Source of the DNA: Croceivirga sp009797885
Lineage (GTDB): Bacteria; Bacteroidota; Bacteroidia; Flavobacteriales; Flavobacteriaceae
Length of the DNA: 64,000 nt
Direction: 5' to 3'
Assembly (NCBI GenBank): GCA_045866215.1
Contig: AP035880.1
Coordinates: 2,914,001-2,978,000, forward strand
The position numbers were made by a program, and so were the translations under genes. The notes under the pieces are model-generated. The model was given only the letters and a program-made list of their open reading frames with translations. It searched no databases and was not told the DNA's origin. Shown here piece by piece: positions 7,467 through 15,863 of the stretch. Each line of letters begins with the position of its first letter. Position 1 is the first letter of the stretch.

Positions 7467-8528
7467 ATGATTAAAACCGATATTTTGATTATTGGTGCAG
7501 GCCCTGTGGGGCTTTTTGCCGTTTTTGAAGCAGGACTCCTAAAGTTAAAATGCCATTTGATTGATGCCTTACCCCAGCCCGGTGGGCAATGTGCAGAGAT
7601 TTATCCCAAAAAACCGATTTATGATATTCCTGGTTTTCCCGAGATATTGGCAGGGGATTTGGTCGATAATCTAATGGAACAGATAAAACCATTTCAACCG
7701 GGATTTACTTTGGGAGAACGGGCAGATACCATTGAAAAACGGGAAGACGGCAGCTTTGTGGTTACCACGAACAAAGGAACCAAACACCATGCCCCTATCG
7801 TTGCCATTGCCGGTGGGCTGGGAAGCTTTGAGCCTAGGAAGCCACAATTACAGTACTTATCAAAATATGAAGATAACGGGGTAACCTATATCATTCGGGA
7901 TCCGGAGGTTTATCGGGATAAAAAGGTTCTTATCGCGGGAGGTGGCGACTCTGCTTTGGATTGGTCAATTTTCCTGGCCGATGTGGCAAAGGAAATTACC
8001 CTGGTACACAGGCGGAACGAATTCCGGGGGGCACTCGATTCGGTTGAAAAGGTGCAGGAATTAAAAAACAAGGGGATAATTAACTTAATTACCCCGGCCG
8101 AAGTTGTTTCGTTGGAAGGCAATGGGGTATTGGAAGCTGTTTATGTGCGAAAGAACAATAACCCAAGGGAAGATATGAGAATTGAGGTGGATAATTTTGT
8201 TCCACTTTTTGGACTTTCCCCAAAACTGGGCCCTATAGCCGATTGGGGCCTGGAAATTGAAAAGAATGCCATAAAAGTTGATAACGCCCTCGATTATCAA
8301 ACCAATATTCCCGGCATTTACGCCATTGGCGACGTAAACACCTATCCGGGGAAGCTAAAGTTGATCCTTTGCGGTTTTCATGAGGCAACTTTGATGTGCC
8401 AAAGTGCCTATCAACGCATTTTTCCGGATAAAAAGTATGTGATGAAATATACCACAGTTGGTGGCGTGGAAGGATTTGATGGTAGTAAGAAAGAAGCACC
8501 AAAGGCTGTGGTGAAAGCAATTGAATAG
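7467..8528 (+). CDS. Ferredoxin--NADP reductase type 2 (thioredoxin-reductase-like)
   Basis: This 353-residue flavoprotein has an N-terminal FAD-binding Rossmann motif (IIGAGPVGLFAVFEAG) and a central NAD(P)-binding motif (IAGGGDSALDWSIFLA) followed by VHRRNEFRG. A C-terminal IYAIGDVNTYPGKLK segment closes the FAD site. The redox CxxC of thioredoxin reductase is absent, which fits the homodimeric ferredoxin/flavodoxin-NADP reductase group. A [2Fe-2S] ferredoxin gene lies 427 bp downstream on the same strand and is the natural electron partner. The two are separated by a four-helix-bundle gene. It starts 64 bp after the Nfu-domain gene. Confidence 0.9.
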   Translation: MIKTDILIIGAGPVGLFAVFEAGLLKLKCHLIDALPQPGGQCAEIYPKKPIYDIPGFPEILAGDLVDNLMEQIKPFQPGFTLGERADTIEKREDGSFVVTTNKGTKHHAPIVAIAGGLGSFEPRKPQLQYLSKYEDNGVTYIIRDPEVYRDKKVLIAGGGDSALDWSIFLADVAKEITLVHRRNEFRGALDSVEKVQELKNKGIINLITPAEVVSLEGNGVLEAVYVRKNNNPREDMRIEVDNFVPLFGLSPKLGPIADWGLEIEKNAIKVDNALDYQTNIPGIYAIGDVNTYPGKLKLILCGFHEATLMCQSAYQRIFPDKKYVMKYTTVGGVEGFDGSKKEAPKAVVKAIE

Positions 8529-8545
8529 GTTCCAGTTGGCAGGAG

Positions 8546-8556
8546 TTAGGAATTAG
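8546..8556. repeat. Left short inverted repeat of the four-helix-bundle segment
   Basis: The word TTAGGAATTAG lies just before the four-helix-bundle gene. The complementary orientation of AGGAATTAG occurs just after the gene (8935-8945). The pair encloses the gene, and the TTAGG word also makes up the heptamer array at 13328. Confidence 0.4.
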
Positions 8557-8565
8557 AAAGAAGAA

Positions 8566-8925
8566 ATGGCTGTAAAAAGGTTTGAAGACTTGATTGTTTG
8601 GCAAAAAGCCCAAGATTTAGCCGTTCTTATTTACTCGAATTTTTCCATGATAAAAGATTATGCTTTTAAAGATCAAATAACCAGAGCATCTTTATCTATT
8701 TCCAATAATATTGCGGAAGGATTTGATAGGAAAACCAATGTTGATTCCACAAGATTTTTATATATCGCGGTTAGTTCCAACAGTGAAGTAAGGTCTATGT
8801 TGTACCTATCAGAAAGACTAGGTTATTTAACTCCTGAATTAATGGGAGAATTTCTGGATAAGTCAAATGAAATTGCAAGAATGATTTTTGGACTCATACA
8901 ATCCATGAAAGAAACCAATTCCTAA
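8566..8925 (+). CDS. Four-helix-bundle protein (23S rRNA intervening-sequence/Avd-like family)
   Basis: The 119-residue, all-helical protein matches the family pattern: FEDLIVWQKAQDL at the N-terminus, QITRASLSISNNIAEGFDR in helix 2, and a Ser/Glu-Arg segment (SNSEVRSMLYLSERLGYL) in helix 3. The family includes proteins encoded in 23S rRNA intervening sequences and the Avd accessory proteins of diversity-generating retroelements. No reverse transcriptase or variable repeat is nearby. It interrupts the reductase/ferredoxin pair, looks A+T-richer than both, and is enclosed by short inverted repeats. Its cellular function is not known. The position suggests a late insertion (inference). Confidence 0.9.
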   Translation: MAVKRFEDLIVWQKAQDLAVLIYSNFSMIKDYAFKDQITRASLSISNNIAEGFDRKTNVDSTRFLYIAVSSNSEVRSMLYLSERLGYLTPELMGEFLDKSNEIARMIFGLIQSMKETNS

Positions 8926-8934
8926 CCCCTTTTT

Positions 8935-8945
8935 CCTAATTCCTT
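8935..8945. repeat. Right short inverted repeat of the four-helix-bundle segment
   Basis: CCTAATTCCTT is the reverse complement of AAGGAATTAGG and pairs with the left element at 8546-8556 over nine bases (AGGAATTAG). It lies between the four-helix-bundle stop and the ferredoxin start. Confidence 0.4.
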
Positions 8946-8955
8946 TATAATAGAA

Positions 8956-9285
8956 ATGGACATCAAAATAAAAATAACCGACAGGGAAGGTATACTTCAC
9001 GAGGTTGAAGCCCCGACCGATATGAATATGAACCTAATGGAAGTGGTTCGGTCGTATGAACTGGCTCCGGAAGGTACTATTGGGATTTGTGGCGGTATGG
9101 CCATGTGTGCATCCTGTCAATGCTATATTAGATCGGGACATGAACTTCCAGAAAAATCGGATGATGAGGAGGCCATGCTGGCCGAAGCATTCAATGTTGA
9201 GGAGAGTTCAAGGTTGGGATGTCAAATCCCCATATCACCAGAACTTGAGGGACTGGAGGTGGAGTTGGCACCTGAGGAACTTTAA
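8956..9285 (+). CDS. [2Fe-2S] ferredoxin, adrenodoxin-type
   Basis: This 109-residue acidic protein binds a [2Fe-2S] cluster through C45-x5-C51-x2-C54 and C89 (CGGMAMCASC ... RLGCQIP). The spacing is that of adrenodoxin/Fdx-type ferredoxins. It would carry single electrons from the upstream ferredoxin-NADP reductase to a still unidentified acceptor; such ferredoxins serve Fe-S assembly or oxygenases. The TAA stop is interlocked with the stop of the convergent ABC exporter within one TTAA (9282-9285). Confidence 0.93.
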   Translation: MDIKIKITDREGILHEVEAPTDMNMNLMEVVRSYELAPEGTIGICGGMAMCASCQCYIRSGHELPEKSDDEEAMLAEAFNVEESSRLGCQIPISPELEGLEVELAPEEL

Positions 9286-11021
9286 ATCCTAGCTTGATAG
9301 GTAAATAGATTGTAATACCTTCCCTTGGACGCAATGAGTTCATCGTGGGTTCCCTTTTCGGCAATACGTCCATCTTCGATTACTAGAATTTGGTCCGCTT
9401 TACGGATGGTACTCAATCGGTGCGCAATAACAAAAGTAGTCCGCCCTTTGGTCAGTTCCGCCAGACTTTTTTGGATCAACGCTTCACTTTCCGTGTCCAA
9501 GCTCGATGTAGCTTCGTCCAAAATCAAAATTCTCGGATTTGCCAAAACGGCACGGGCTATGGCAATTCGCTGTCTCTGCCCCCCGGAAAGCTTCACCCCC
9601 CGCTCACCGATCAACGTATCCAGGCCATCGTCAAACCGATCGGTAAACTCATCAACATAGGCTGCTTTTACCGCAGCGTCCAATTCTTCTTTTGTGGCGT
9701 TGGGCCTTGGAAACAGAATATTCTCTCGAATGGGTCCTTCAAATAGAAAATCATCCTGTAGGACCACGCCCAAAAACCTCCGGAAACTGGTTAGGTCTAC
9801 TTGGGATAAGTCCTTTCCATCTATGGTGATCGTACCCGAATCCGGATTCAAAAAACTGGCCGCCAATCCCGCAATGGTACTTTTTCCAGAACCGGAACTT
9901 CCCACCAGGGCGATTACCTGGCCCGCCCTAACGTTAAAACTGATATTGTGCAGTACTTCCTTGTCTTCTTCGTAGGCAAAGGAAACGTTTTTAAATACCA
10001 TATCGCCATGGATGCCATCCAAAGTTATGGTTCGGTCTTTTTCTTTGGCTTCCGCAGTTTTGTTCATCAATTCCTCAGTACGGTCAAGACCGGCCAGGGC
10101 CTCGGTCAGTTGACTGCCAATATTGCTCATTTGTACGATTGGGGCCACCATAAGGGCCAATAAGAAGGTAAATTCAAAATATTCACCAGTGGTGAGTTCG
10201 CCCTGTATCATCTCATAGCCACCATAGCCCATCATAATACCTGTTGTGGCAAGTCCGAGGAGAAAAGTTGAGGAACTGGTCATTACGGCCGTAGCCGTTA
10301 GGCTCTTCCTTACATTTTGATACAGTCGTTCCACCCCACTTTCAAAGACCCTTGCTTCTTGTTCTTCCGCATTAAACCCTTTGATGACCCGTATACCTCC
10401 CAAGGTCTCTGTCAGCCTGCCTTTTACTTCCGCATTGATTTTTCCCCTTTCCCGAAAAACAGGTCGAATAACTTTAAAGGCCTTTAGGGCAATGATTGAA
10501 AAAATCACTAGGGGGATAAAGGTCAACAAGGTCATTTCCGGACTGATCCGAAGTAGTAATATCAAGGAAACCACCGCTGTTATGGCACCTCCTACCAATT
10601 GTACCAATCCAGTACCGATTAAATTTCGTATGCCTTCCACATCGCTCATGATTCGGGAGACCAAAGCACCGGATTTGGTGTTGTCAAAAAAGCGGATGGG
10701 CAAAGAAAGCACCTGTTTTTGTACCTGTGCCCTAAGCTCAGAAATCATGTACTGAGCCTGTATGCTCAGGACTTTGGTCAATAAAAAGGACATAATGGCC
10801 TGGATTAAGAAGGAAAGAATCACTACGGCCACCAAGATTTTCAGAAACCCGTAGTCTTTATTTGGAACAACATCATCCAAAAAATACCGAAGGGATACCG
10901 GAGGAATAAAACTTACACCCTTGTTTATTACAATCAATAAAAGACCTAGGAACACTAAATTCCTCCTGGGCCAAATAATGGTTTTAAACGCCTTTAAGAC
11001 GCTTACTTTTTTCTCTGCCAT
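9282..11021 (-). CDS. ABC exporter, fused permease-ATPase (MsbA-like)
   Basis: This 579-residue half-transporter has an N-terminal six-helix exporter domain (about 1-310) and a C-terminal nucleotide-binding domain. The latter has Walker A GSSGSGKST, Q-loop VLQDDFLF, signature LSGGQRQR, Walker B ILILDEATSSLD and H-loop IAHRLST, all intact. It would act as a homodimer in the inner membrane. The family flips lipids or exports hydrophobic molecules; MsbA-like lipid transport is plausible, but no substrate can be proved from sequence. It converges on the ferredoxin gene with a 4-bp stop overlap. Confidence 0.92.
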   Translation of the reverse strand: MAEKKVSVLKAFKTIIWPRRNLVFLGLLLIVINKGVSFIPPVSLRYFLDDVVPNKDYGFLKILVAVVILSFLIQAIMSFLLTKVLSIQAQYMISELRAQVQKQVLSLPIRFFDNTKSGALVSRIMSDVEGIRNLIGTGLVQLVGGAITAVVSLILLLRISPEMTLLTFIPLVIFSIIALKAFKVIRPVFRERGKINAEVKGRLTETLGGIRVIKGFNAEEQEARVFESGVERLYQNVRKSLTATAVMTSSSTFLLGLATTGIMMGYGGYEMIQGELTTGEYFEFTFLLALMVAPIVQMSNIGSQLTEALAGLDRTEELMNKTAEAKEKDRTITLDGIHGDMVFKNVSFAYEEDKEVLHNISFNVRAGQVIALVGSSGSGKSTIAGLAASFLNPDSGTITIDGKDLSQVDLTSFRRFLGVVLQDDFLFEGPIRENILFPRPNATKEELDAAVKAAYVDEFTDRFDDGLDTLIGERGVKLSGGQRQRIAIARAVLANPRILILDEATSSLDTESEALIQKSLAELTKGRTTFVIAHRLSTIRKADQILVIEDGRIAEKGTHDELIASKGRYYNLFTYQARI

Positions 11022-11145
11022 GCCATTCTAAAAGAGCTGCAAGTTAGTTTAAAAATAGACCAAATGGACAGGAGGTGTGGCTTGGGGTTTTTAAGACGGG
11101 ATGGGAGTGTTATCTTTAAAGCAGTGAAACGTATAAATCTTAACT

Positions 11146-13323
11146 ATGAGAACGGTATTCCTTATTTGCACAATGCTTTTAATGGCTTGTAAGGGAAATG
11201 AACCCCAAACCGAAGTGGACCGATGGAAAGCCCAGGCAGAAAACATTACCATTATTCGGGATGATTTTGGGGTGCCCCACATTTATGGAAAAACCGATGC
11301 TGATGCAGTTTTTGGATTATTGTATGCCCAATGCGAGGATGATTTTAACAGGGTGGAGCAAAATTACATTTGGGCCACAGGGCGGTTGGCAGAGGTTGAA
11401 GGTGAGGATGCCCTCTACAGTGATCTGCGCGCCAAACTTTTTATGACCGAACAGGAAGCCAAGGCCAATTATGATAAAAGTCCCGAATGGCTCAAAAAAT
11501 TATGTAATGCCTTTGCGGATGGTATAAACTATTACCTGCACACCCATCCCGAGGTAAAACCCAAATTATTGACCCGTTTTGAGCCCTGGATGCCCATGTA
11601 TTTTAGTGAGGGAAGTATTGGTGGGGATATTGAACGGATTTCTACAAGAAAGATCGAACAATTTTATGAATCTGGTATGGAACTTCCGGAAATGGAGTTG
11701 TTGGAACTAAAAAAGGAAAAAGGTATGGTAGAACCGCAAGGGTCCAACGGTATTGCCATTGCAGGGGATTTAACACAGTCCGGCAACACCATGTTATTGA
11801 TCAATCCACATACCTCCTTTTATTTTCGGGGAGAGGTCCATATGGTCAGTGAGGAAGGTTTAAATGCTTACGGTGCAGTGACTTGGGGGCAGTTTTTTGT
11901 TTACCAGGGATTTAACGAAAAAACAGGATGGATGCATACTTCTACCTATACGGATGTTATGGATGAGTTTAAGGAAACCATGGTAAAAAACGATGGGAAA
12001 CTCTTTTATCAATACGGAGAGGAATTGCGTCCTGTGGACTCTACCATGGTAACCCTAAAATATAAGGATGGGAATAATGGGCTTAAGGAAAAAACCTTTC
12101 CCATGTACCGTACTCACCATGGCCCAATAACTCATGCCGTAGATGGTCAGTGGACGGCCTCTGCCATGATGTGGGAACCGGTCAAAGCATTGGAACAATC
12201 CTATATAAGAACCAAACAAGAAGGTTATGAAGGGTTTCGAAAGATGATGGATATCCGCACCAATTCCTCCAACAACACCGTGTATGCAGATGCTGGAGGT
12301 AATATAGCGTACTTTCATGGCAACTTTATTCCGAAACGCGATACCAATTTTGATTATACGGTACCGGTAGAGGGACATGATCCCAAAACGGATTGGCAGG
12401 GATTGCATACCGTAGATGAAAACATATTGATAAAGAATCCACCCAATGGATGGATTCAGAATTGCAATTCCACACCTTACACGGCTGCATTGGAGTACAG
12501 TCCCAAACGCGGCGATTATCCCAAATACATGTCGCGGGACCAAGAGAACTTCAGGGGAGTACATGCCATTCAATTGTTGAAGGGTAGAAGTGGCTATACC
12601 TTGGATAGTTTAATCCATCTGGCCCACGATCCTTATTTGCCCGCCTTTAAAGCATTGATTCCAGGACTGGTCAATGCCTACCATTCCAATGATGACAAAA
12701 ACCCTAAAATGAAAGAAGCTATTGAAATTCTTCATAATTGGGATTATAAAACATCCAAGGAATCGATTGCCATGACCTTGGCCCACTTTTATGGTACGAA
12801 CTATTATCGAACAGGGGCGTATCCCGAGGGCATGAGCCCAATGGAACGGGTTATTTTTTGGGGAAGTGAAAAAGGAGAGCAGTTAAAGGTCTTTGAAAGG
12901 GTGTTGGCACAATTGAATGAAGATTTTGGCACTTGGAGAATTCCTTGGGGAGAGGTCAACCGCTACCAGCGCCTAAATGGTGATATCCGTCAAGCCTTTG
13001 ACGATGCCAAACCCAGTATCCCCATTGGTTTTGCGAGTGGGCGATGGGGTGCATTGGCCGCTTATGGTGCCCGATACACTGCGGAAGGAGCAAAGAAATT
13101 GTACGGCACCCGTGGAAATAGCTTTGTGGCTGTGGTAGAATTTGGGGATACCGTAAAAGCGAAAACCATTTTGGCAGGTGGTCAAAGTGGTGATCCGAAT
13201 TCGCCCCATTTCGATGACCAGATTCAAATGTATGCGGATGTGCAATGGAAAGATGTGGCCTATTATAAGGAAGATGTACTCAAGCGGGCCAAGGAGACCT
13301 ATACACCGGGTAAAAGGGAATAG
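11146..13323 (+). CDS. Penicillin-acylase-family Ntn-hydrolase lipoprotein
   Basis: This 725-residue protein is made as one precursor. A lipobox (LLMAC, lipidated C15) places it on a membrane outside the cytoplasm. The alpha-chain start IIRDDFGVPHIYGKTDADA is typical of the family. The autocatalytic nucleophile is probably S200 in PQGSNGIAIAG, which becomes the N-terminus of the beta chain after self-cleavage. The supporting motif INPHTSF and a downstream SSNNTVYADAGGNIAY match the oxyanion Asn region. The family hydrolyses amides, from penicillin G side chains to acyl-homoserine lactones. The true substrate is unknown. It stands alone, with a 124-bp spacer before it and repeats after it. Confidence 0.9.
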   Translation: MRTVFLICTMLLMACKGNEPQTEVDRWKAQAENITIIRDDFGVPHIYGKTDADAVFGLLYAQCEDDFNRVEQNYIWATGRLAEVEGEDALYSDLRAKLFMTEQEAKANYDKSPEWLKKLCNAFADGINYYLHTHPEVKPKLLTRFEPWMPMYFSEGSIGGDIERISTRKIEQFYESGMELPEMELLELKKEKGMVEPQGSNGIAIAGDLTQSGNTMLLINPHTSFYFRGEVHMVSEEGLNAYGAVTWGQFFVYQGFNEKTGWMHTSTYTDVMDEFKETMVKNDGKLFYQYGEELRPVDSTMVTLKYKDGNNGLKEKTFPMYRTHHGPITHAVDGQWTASAMMWEPVKALEQSYIRTKQEGYEGFRKMMDIRTNSSNNTVYADAGGNIAYFHGNFIPKRDTNFDYTVPVEGHDPKTDWQGLHTVDENILIKNPPNGWIQNCNSTPYTAALEYSPKRGDYPKYMSRDQENFRGVHAIQLLKGRSGYTLDSLIHLAHDPYLPAFKALIPGLVNAYHSNDDKNPKMKEAIEILHNWDYKTSKESIAMTLAHFYGTNYYRTGAYPEGMSPMERVIFWGSEKGEQLKVFERVLAQLNEDFGTWRIPWGEVNRYQRLNGDIRQAFDDAKPSIPIGFASGRWGALAAYGARYTAEGAKKLYGTRGNSFVAVVEFGDTVKAKTILAGGQSGDPNSPHFDDQIQMYADVQWKDVAYYKEDVLKRAKETYTPGKRE

Positions 13324-13327
13324 TTTT

Positions 13328-13382
13328 GTTAGGTGTTAGGTGTTAGGTGTTAGGTGTTAGGTGTTAGGTGTTAGGTGTTAGG
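13328..13382. repeat. Heptamer tandem repeat, (GTTAGGT) about 7.9 copies
   Basis: Seven perfect GTTAGGT units (13328-13376) and a six-base partial copy follow the penicillin-acylase stop by four bases. There is no interruption or sequence drift among the copies, which fits recent expansion by slippage. The 7-bp period would shift any reading frame, and no coding function is plausible. Confidence 0.97.
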
Positions 13383-13383
13383 A

Positions 13384-13500
13384 AGTTGGGATGTACGAAG
13401 TACGAGGTTGGAAGTTGGAAGTATGAGGTAGTACGAAGTACAAGGTTGGAAATTGGAATTACAAGGTATGAGGTTGGATATCGGGAGTTGGGAATTGTAA
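13384..13500. repeat. Degenerate mosaic repeat, GTACGAAGTAC and GGTTGGAA words
   Basis: Directly after the heptamer array come two diverged copies, 38 bp apart, of a unit beginning TACGAAGTAC(G/A)AGGTTGGAA (13394 and 13432). Shorter words such as AAGTTGGAA, AATTGGAA and GAGGTTGG follow. GTACGAAGTAC has palindromic GTAC ends. The strand is purine-rich (G+A) throughout. Similar spacer repeats are common in Bacteroidota genomes; they give spurious ORFs rich in KYEVGSW-like residues. Confidence 0.8.
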
Positions 13501-13535
13501 AACCTTTGGAACCCTACGTGCACATGATTTTAAAT

Positions 13536-14198
13536 CTACTCCTGTTCTTCTTCTCCTTCTTCAAGATTGGGTTCTTTGACCACTATTAAGCTGGCTTTTG
13601 ACCCTGTGGATAGGTTCCAGCGATTATTGTGCAATACTTTTCCAGCTTCGTCAGTAACCACAACCTGTGCCGTATTGGGACCGGATGAGCCTTGGTTCAA
13701 GGCTTCAAAATCCAGTCGGTTAAATCCTTCGATCAAGTCAATATTAATGCCTTTAAAAGCGCCGGAAAGGAGTAGGTTGTATTCGACCACTTCACCATTG
13801 ACATAGATCTTTACCCGATCTCCATCCACATATTCATGGTCCCGTGCTACGATTCCAACAAACTTTGCATTGGTCTTAAAGTCCCCCAAATATTGGTCGC
13901 CATAGAATTTGTTGGAACCCTTTTTTTCGCGTTCCCCAACTTTGGGGTCAATTTTCAAATCATGGCCTGCCTGAAGTAACTGCCTGTCCGGCAGCATTTT
14001 AATAGGATTTTCCTTGGAAATGAGGTCATTATCCAAAACCGATGGAAACTTGAGTACTGTTCCCCTATTGCTCGGTAGGGCATCCAAATTGTTCTGCCGA
14101 CCAATTTCCAAAGGCTTGGTTGTAGGCAAATCACCTTGCCCCGTCATGGAAAACGGAAGCATTGCTATGAGCAGTAGGAAAGTAAGTCTTTTCATCAC
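13536..14198 (-). CDS. Secreted protein of unknown function
   Basis: This 220-residue protein has a clear N-terminal signal sequence (MKRLTFLLLIAMLPFSMTGQG). The product is probably periplasmic or surface-exposed. The middle (about 95-200) reads as a compact beta-rich domain (GDQYLGDFKTNAKFVGIVARDHEYVDGDRVKIYVNGEVVEYN), and the C-terminus ends in a strongly acidic tail (EEGEEEQE). I do not recognise an enzyme motif. The second Met may be the real start (MKRL). It stands alone between the repeat region and a 400-bp non-coding stretch. Confidence 0.8.
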   Translation of the reverse strand: MMKRLTFLLLIAMLPFSMTGQGDLPTTKPLEIGRQNNLDALPSNRGTVLKFPSVLDNDLISKENPIKMLPDRQLLQAGHDLKIDPKVGEREKKGSNKFYGDQYLGDFKTNAKFVGIVARDHEYVDGDRVKIYVNGEVVEYNLLLSGAFKGINIDLIEGFNRLDFEALNQGSSGPNTAQVVVTDEAGKVLHNNRWNLSTGSKASLIVVKEPNLEEGEEEQE

Positions 14199-14600
14199 AA
14201 TTTTTGTCGCATAAGCTAATTAAAGTTAACAAATACCTTACCAAGGACTTGATAAAGTGCTGTTAAATGTGATGATATTTCGATATAAGGGCCTTTTTTA
14301 ATCCAAAATGAGAGCATAGTGGGGAATTTTAAGAATGATAAAGTGATGTATAATTCAAGAAATGTCAAACGTGTGGAATACCAAAATAGCTGCCTTTGCC
14401 TAAAAAAATACGGCAAATCCATTACGTGAATGGGCAAATTATCCCATTTCGTAAAAGCCATCTACGAACCAATGTGATAAAGGGAAATGCACCAACCCAT
14501 CGGTTTTTTCCTTTTTAGTTGTAAATTGTTGATGCGCTTAAACATCATAGTACACTTTTGTGCATAGGGTCTGGATGCCAATGTAGAACAATACCCCGCG
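14199..14600. other. Non-coding spacer, 402 bp
   Basis: This is an A+T-rich spacer between the divergent secreted-protein and PLP-enzyme genes. It presumably holds both promoters, but no full -33/-7 pair was found. An 81-codon minus-strand ORF (14216-14461) has no start context or recognisable domain and was not accepted. Confidence 0.6.
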
Positions 14601-15863
14601 ATGGAAAAAAGACAATTTTTAAAACGGTTGGGTCAAGCCACACTTGCCACACCTTTCCTGACCATACCTATGGATGGGAATTCGCAACCTGCAAACCTGC
14701 CCTATCCTTCAAAAGACGATGAGGCATTCTGGGAACGCATCCGCATGGATTATGCCTTAAAACCGGATTATATCAATTTGGAGAATGGGTATTACAATTT
14801 TGTCCCTACGCCCATTCTCAACAAATACATGGAACATATCCGTATGGTCAATTATGAGGCTTCCCACTATATGCGAACGGTGCAATGGGACAATAAAAAT
14901 AAGGTTGCCGCACGTTTGGCCAAATTGGTGAACTGCTCGGAAAAAGAGCTCATTGTAACCCGAAATACCACAGAATCCCTGGATATGGTCATCGGAGGGT
15001 TTCCATGGAAAAAGCGTGATGAAGCCGTCTTTGCCAAACAGGACTATGGGGCCATGCGAATACATTTCCATCAACAGGAAAAACGTTATGGGATAATCTG
15101 TAAAGAAGTTTCCCTGCCCAACCATCCTGTATCGGACGAAGAAATTGTGACCTTATATGAGTCCAAGATCACTCCCAAAACAAAACTTTTGATGGTATGC
15201 CATATGGTCAATATCACCGGGCAGATTTTACCTATCCGTAAAATTTGCGACATGGCGCATTCGCACGGTGTGGAGGTCATGGTGGATGGTGCCCATTGCG
15301 TGGGCCACATTAAAGTGGATATTCCGGCATTGAACTGTGATTACTATGGTTCCAGCCTGCACAAATGGTTAAGTACACCACTGGGGGCGGGGCTATTATA
15401 TGTTTCGGAGAAACACATTCCCAAAATTTGGCCACTTTTTGCAGAACATGAAAAAGATGAGACGAAAATTAGAAGGTTAAACCATACGGGGACCCATCCG
15501 GTACACACGGATTTGACCATTAATGATGCTATGGATTATTTGGAGATCATAGGACTGGAGCGCAAAGAAAATCGCTTGCGTTTTATACAGCGCTATTGGA
15601 GCGACCAACTTCGTGAGGTGGAAAACATAGTGGTCAACACCCCTGTTGAAGAAGCACGGAGCTGTGGGATTGCCAATGTGGGAATACGCCATATAAAACC
15701 ACATGAATTGGCGAAAATCCTATTGGATGAATTCAATATCTGGACTGTGGCCATTGATTATGCCAATGTGAAAGGGTGTCGAATAACACCCAATATCTAT
15801 ACCACTACAGAGGAATTGGACCATTTTGTACATGCCATGAAAACCTTGGCAAAAAGAATTTAA
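14601..15863 (+). CDS. Aminotransferase class V-fold PLP enzyme (isopenicillin-N-epimerase-like), exported
   Basis: This 420-residue PLP fold-type I protein has the Schiff-base Lys K255 in SSLHKWLSTPLGAG and the pyridine-nitrogen Asp in VMVDGAHCVGH (D229). The TRNTTESL segment at about 120 forms the phosphate cup. The N-terminus (MEKRQFLKRLGQATLATPFLT) looks like a Tat-type export signal, although the twin-arginine is KR-x-FLKRL rather than RRxFLK. Relatives include isopenicillin-N epimerase and cysteine desulfurases. The substrate is unknown. The stop is interlocked with that of the convergent metallophosphoesterase in one TTAA. Confidence 0.85.
   Translation: MEKRQFLKRLGQATLATPFLTIPMDGNSQPANLPYPSKDDEAFWERIRMDYALKPDYINLENGYYNFVPTPILNKYMEHIRMVNYEASHYMRTVQWDNKNKVAARLAKLVNCSEKELIVTRNTTESLDMVIGGFPWKKRDEAVFAKQDYGAMRIHFHQQEKRYGIICKEVSLPNHPVSDEEIVTLYESKITPKTKLLMVCHMVNITGQILPIRKICDMAHSHGVEVMVDGAHCVGHIKVDIPALNCDYYGSSLHKWLSTPLGAGLLYVSEKHIPKIWPLFAEHEKDETKIRRLNHTGTHPVHTDLTINDAMDYLEIIGLERKENRLRFIQRYWSDQLREVENIVVNTPVEEARSCGIANVGIRHIKPHELAKILLDEFNIWTVAIDYANVKGCRITPNIYTTTEELDHFVHAMKTLAKRI

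Noticed and set aside
8566..8925. Diversity-generating retroelement
   Set aside because: The Avd-like fold alone is not enough; no reverse transcriptase, template repeat or variable repeat is seen.
9390..9746. Plus-strand ORFs within the ABC exporter region
   Set aside because: They are antisense to a well-supported gene and show no protein-like features.
13328..13500. CRISPR array
   Set aside because: Units are 7 bp with no spacers, and the following units are degenerate; no cas genes are nearby.
13368..13589. 73-codon plus-strand ORF rich in KYEVGSW-like residues
   Set aside because: It is translated repeat sequence and runs into the antisense of the secreted-protein gene.
14216..14461. 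81-codon minus-strand ORF in the spacer
   Set aside because: No recognisable domain and low-complexity hydrophobic/aromatic composition in AT-rich non-coding DNA.
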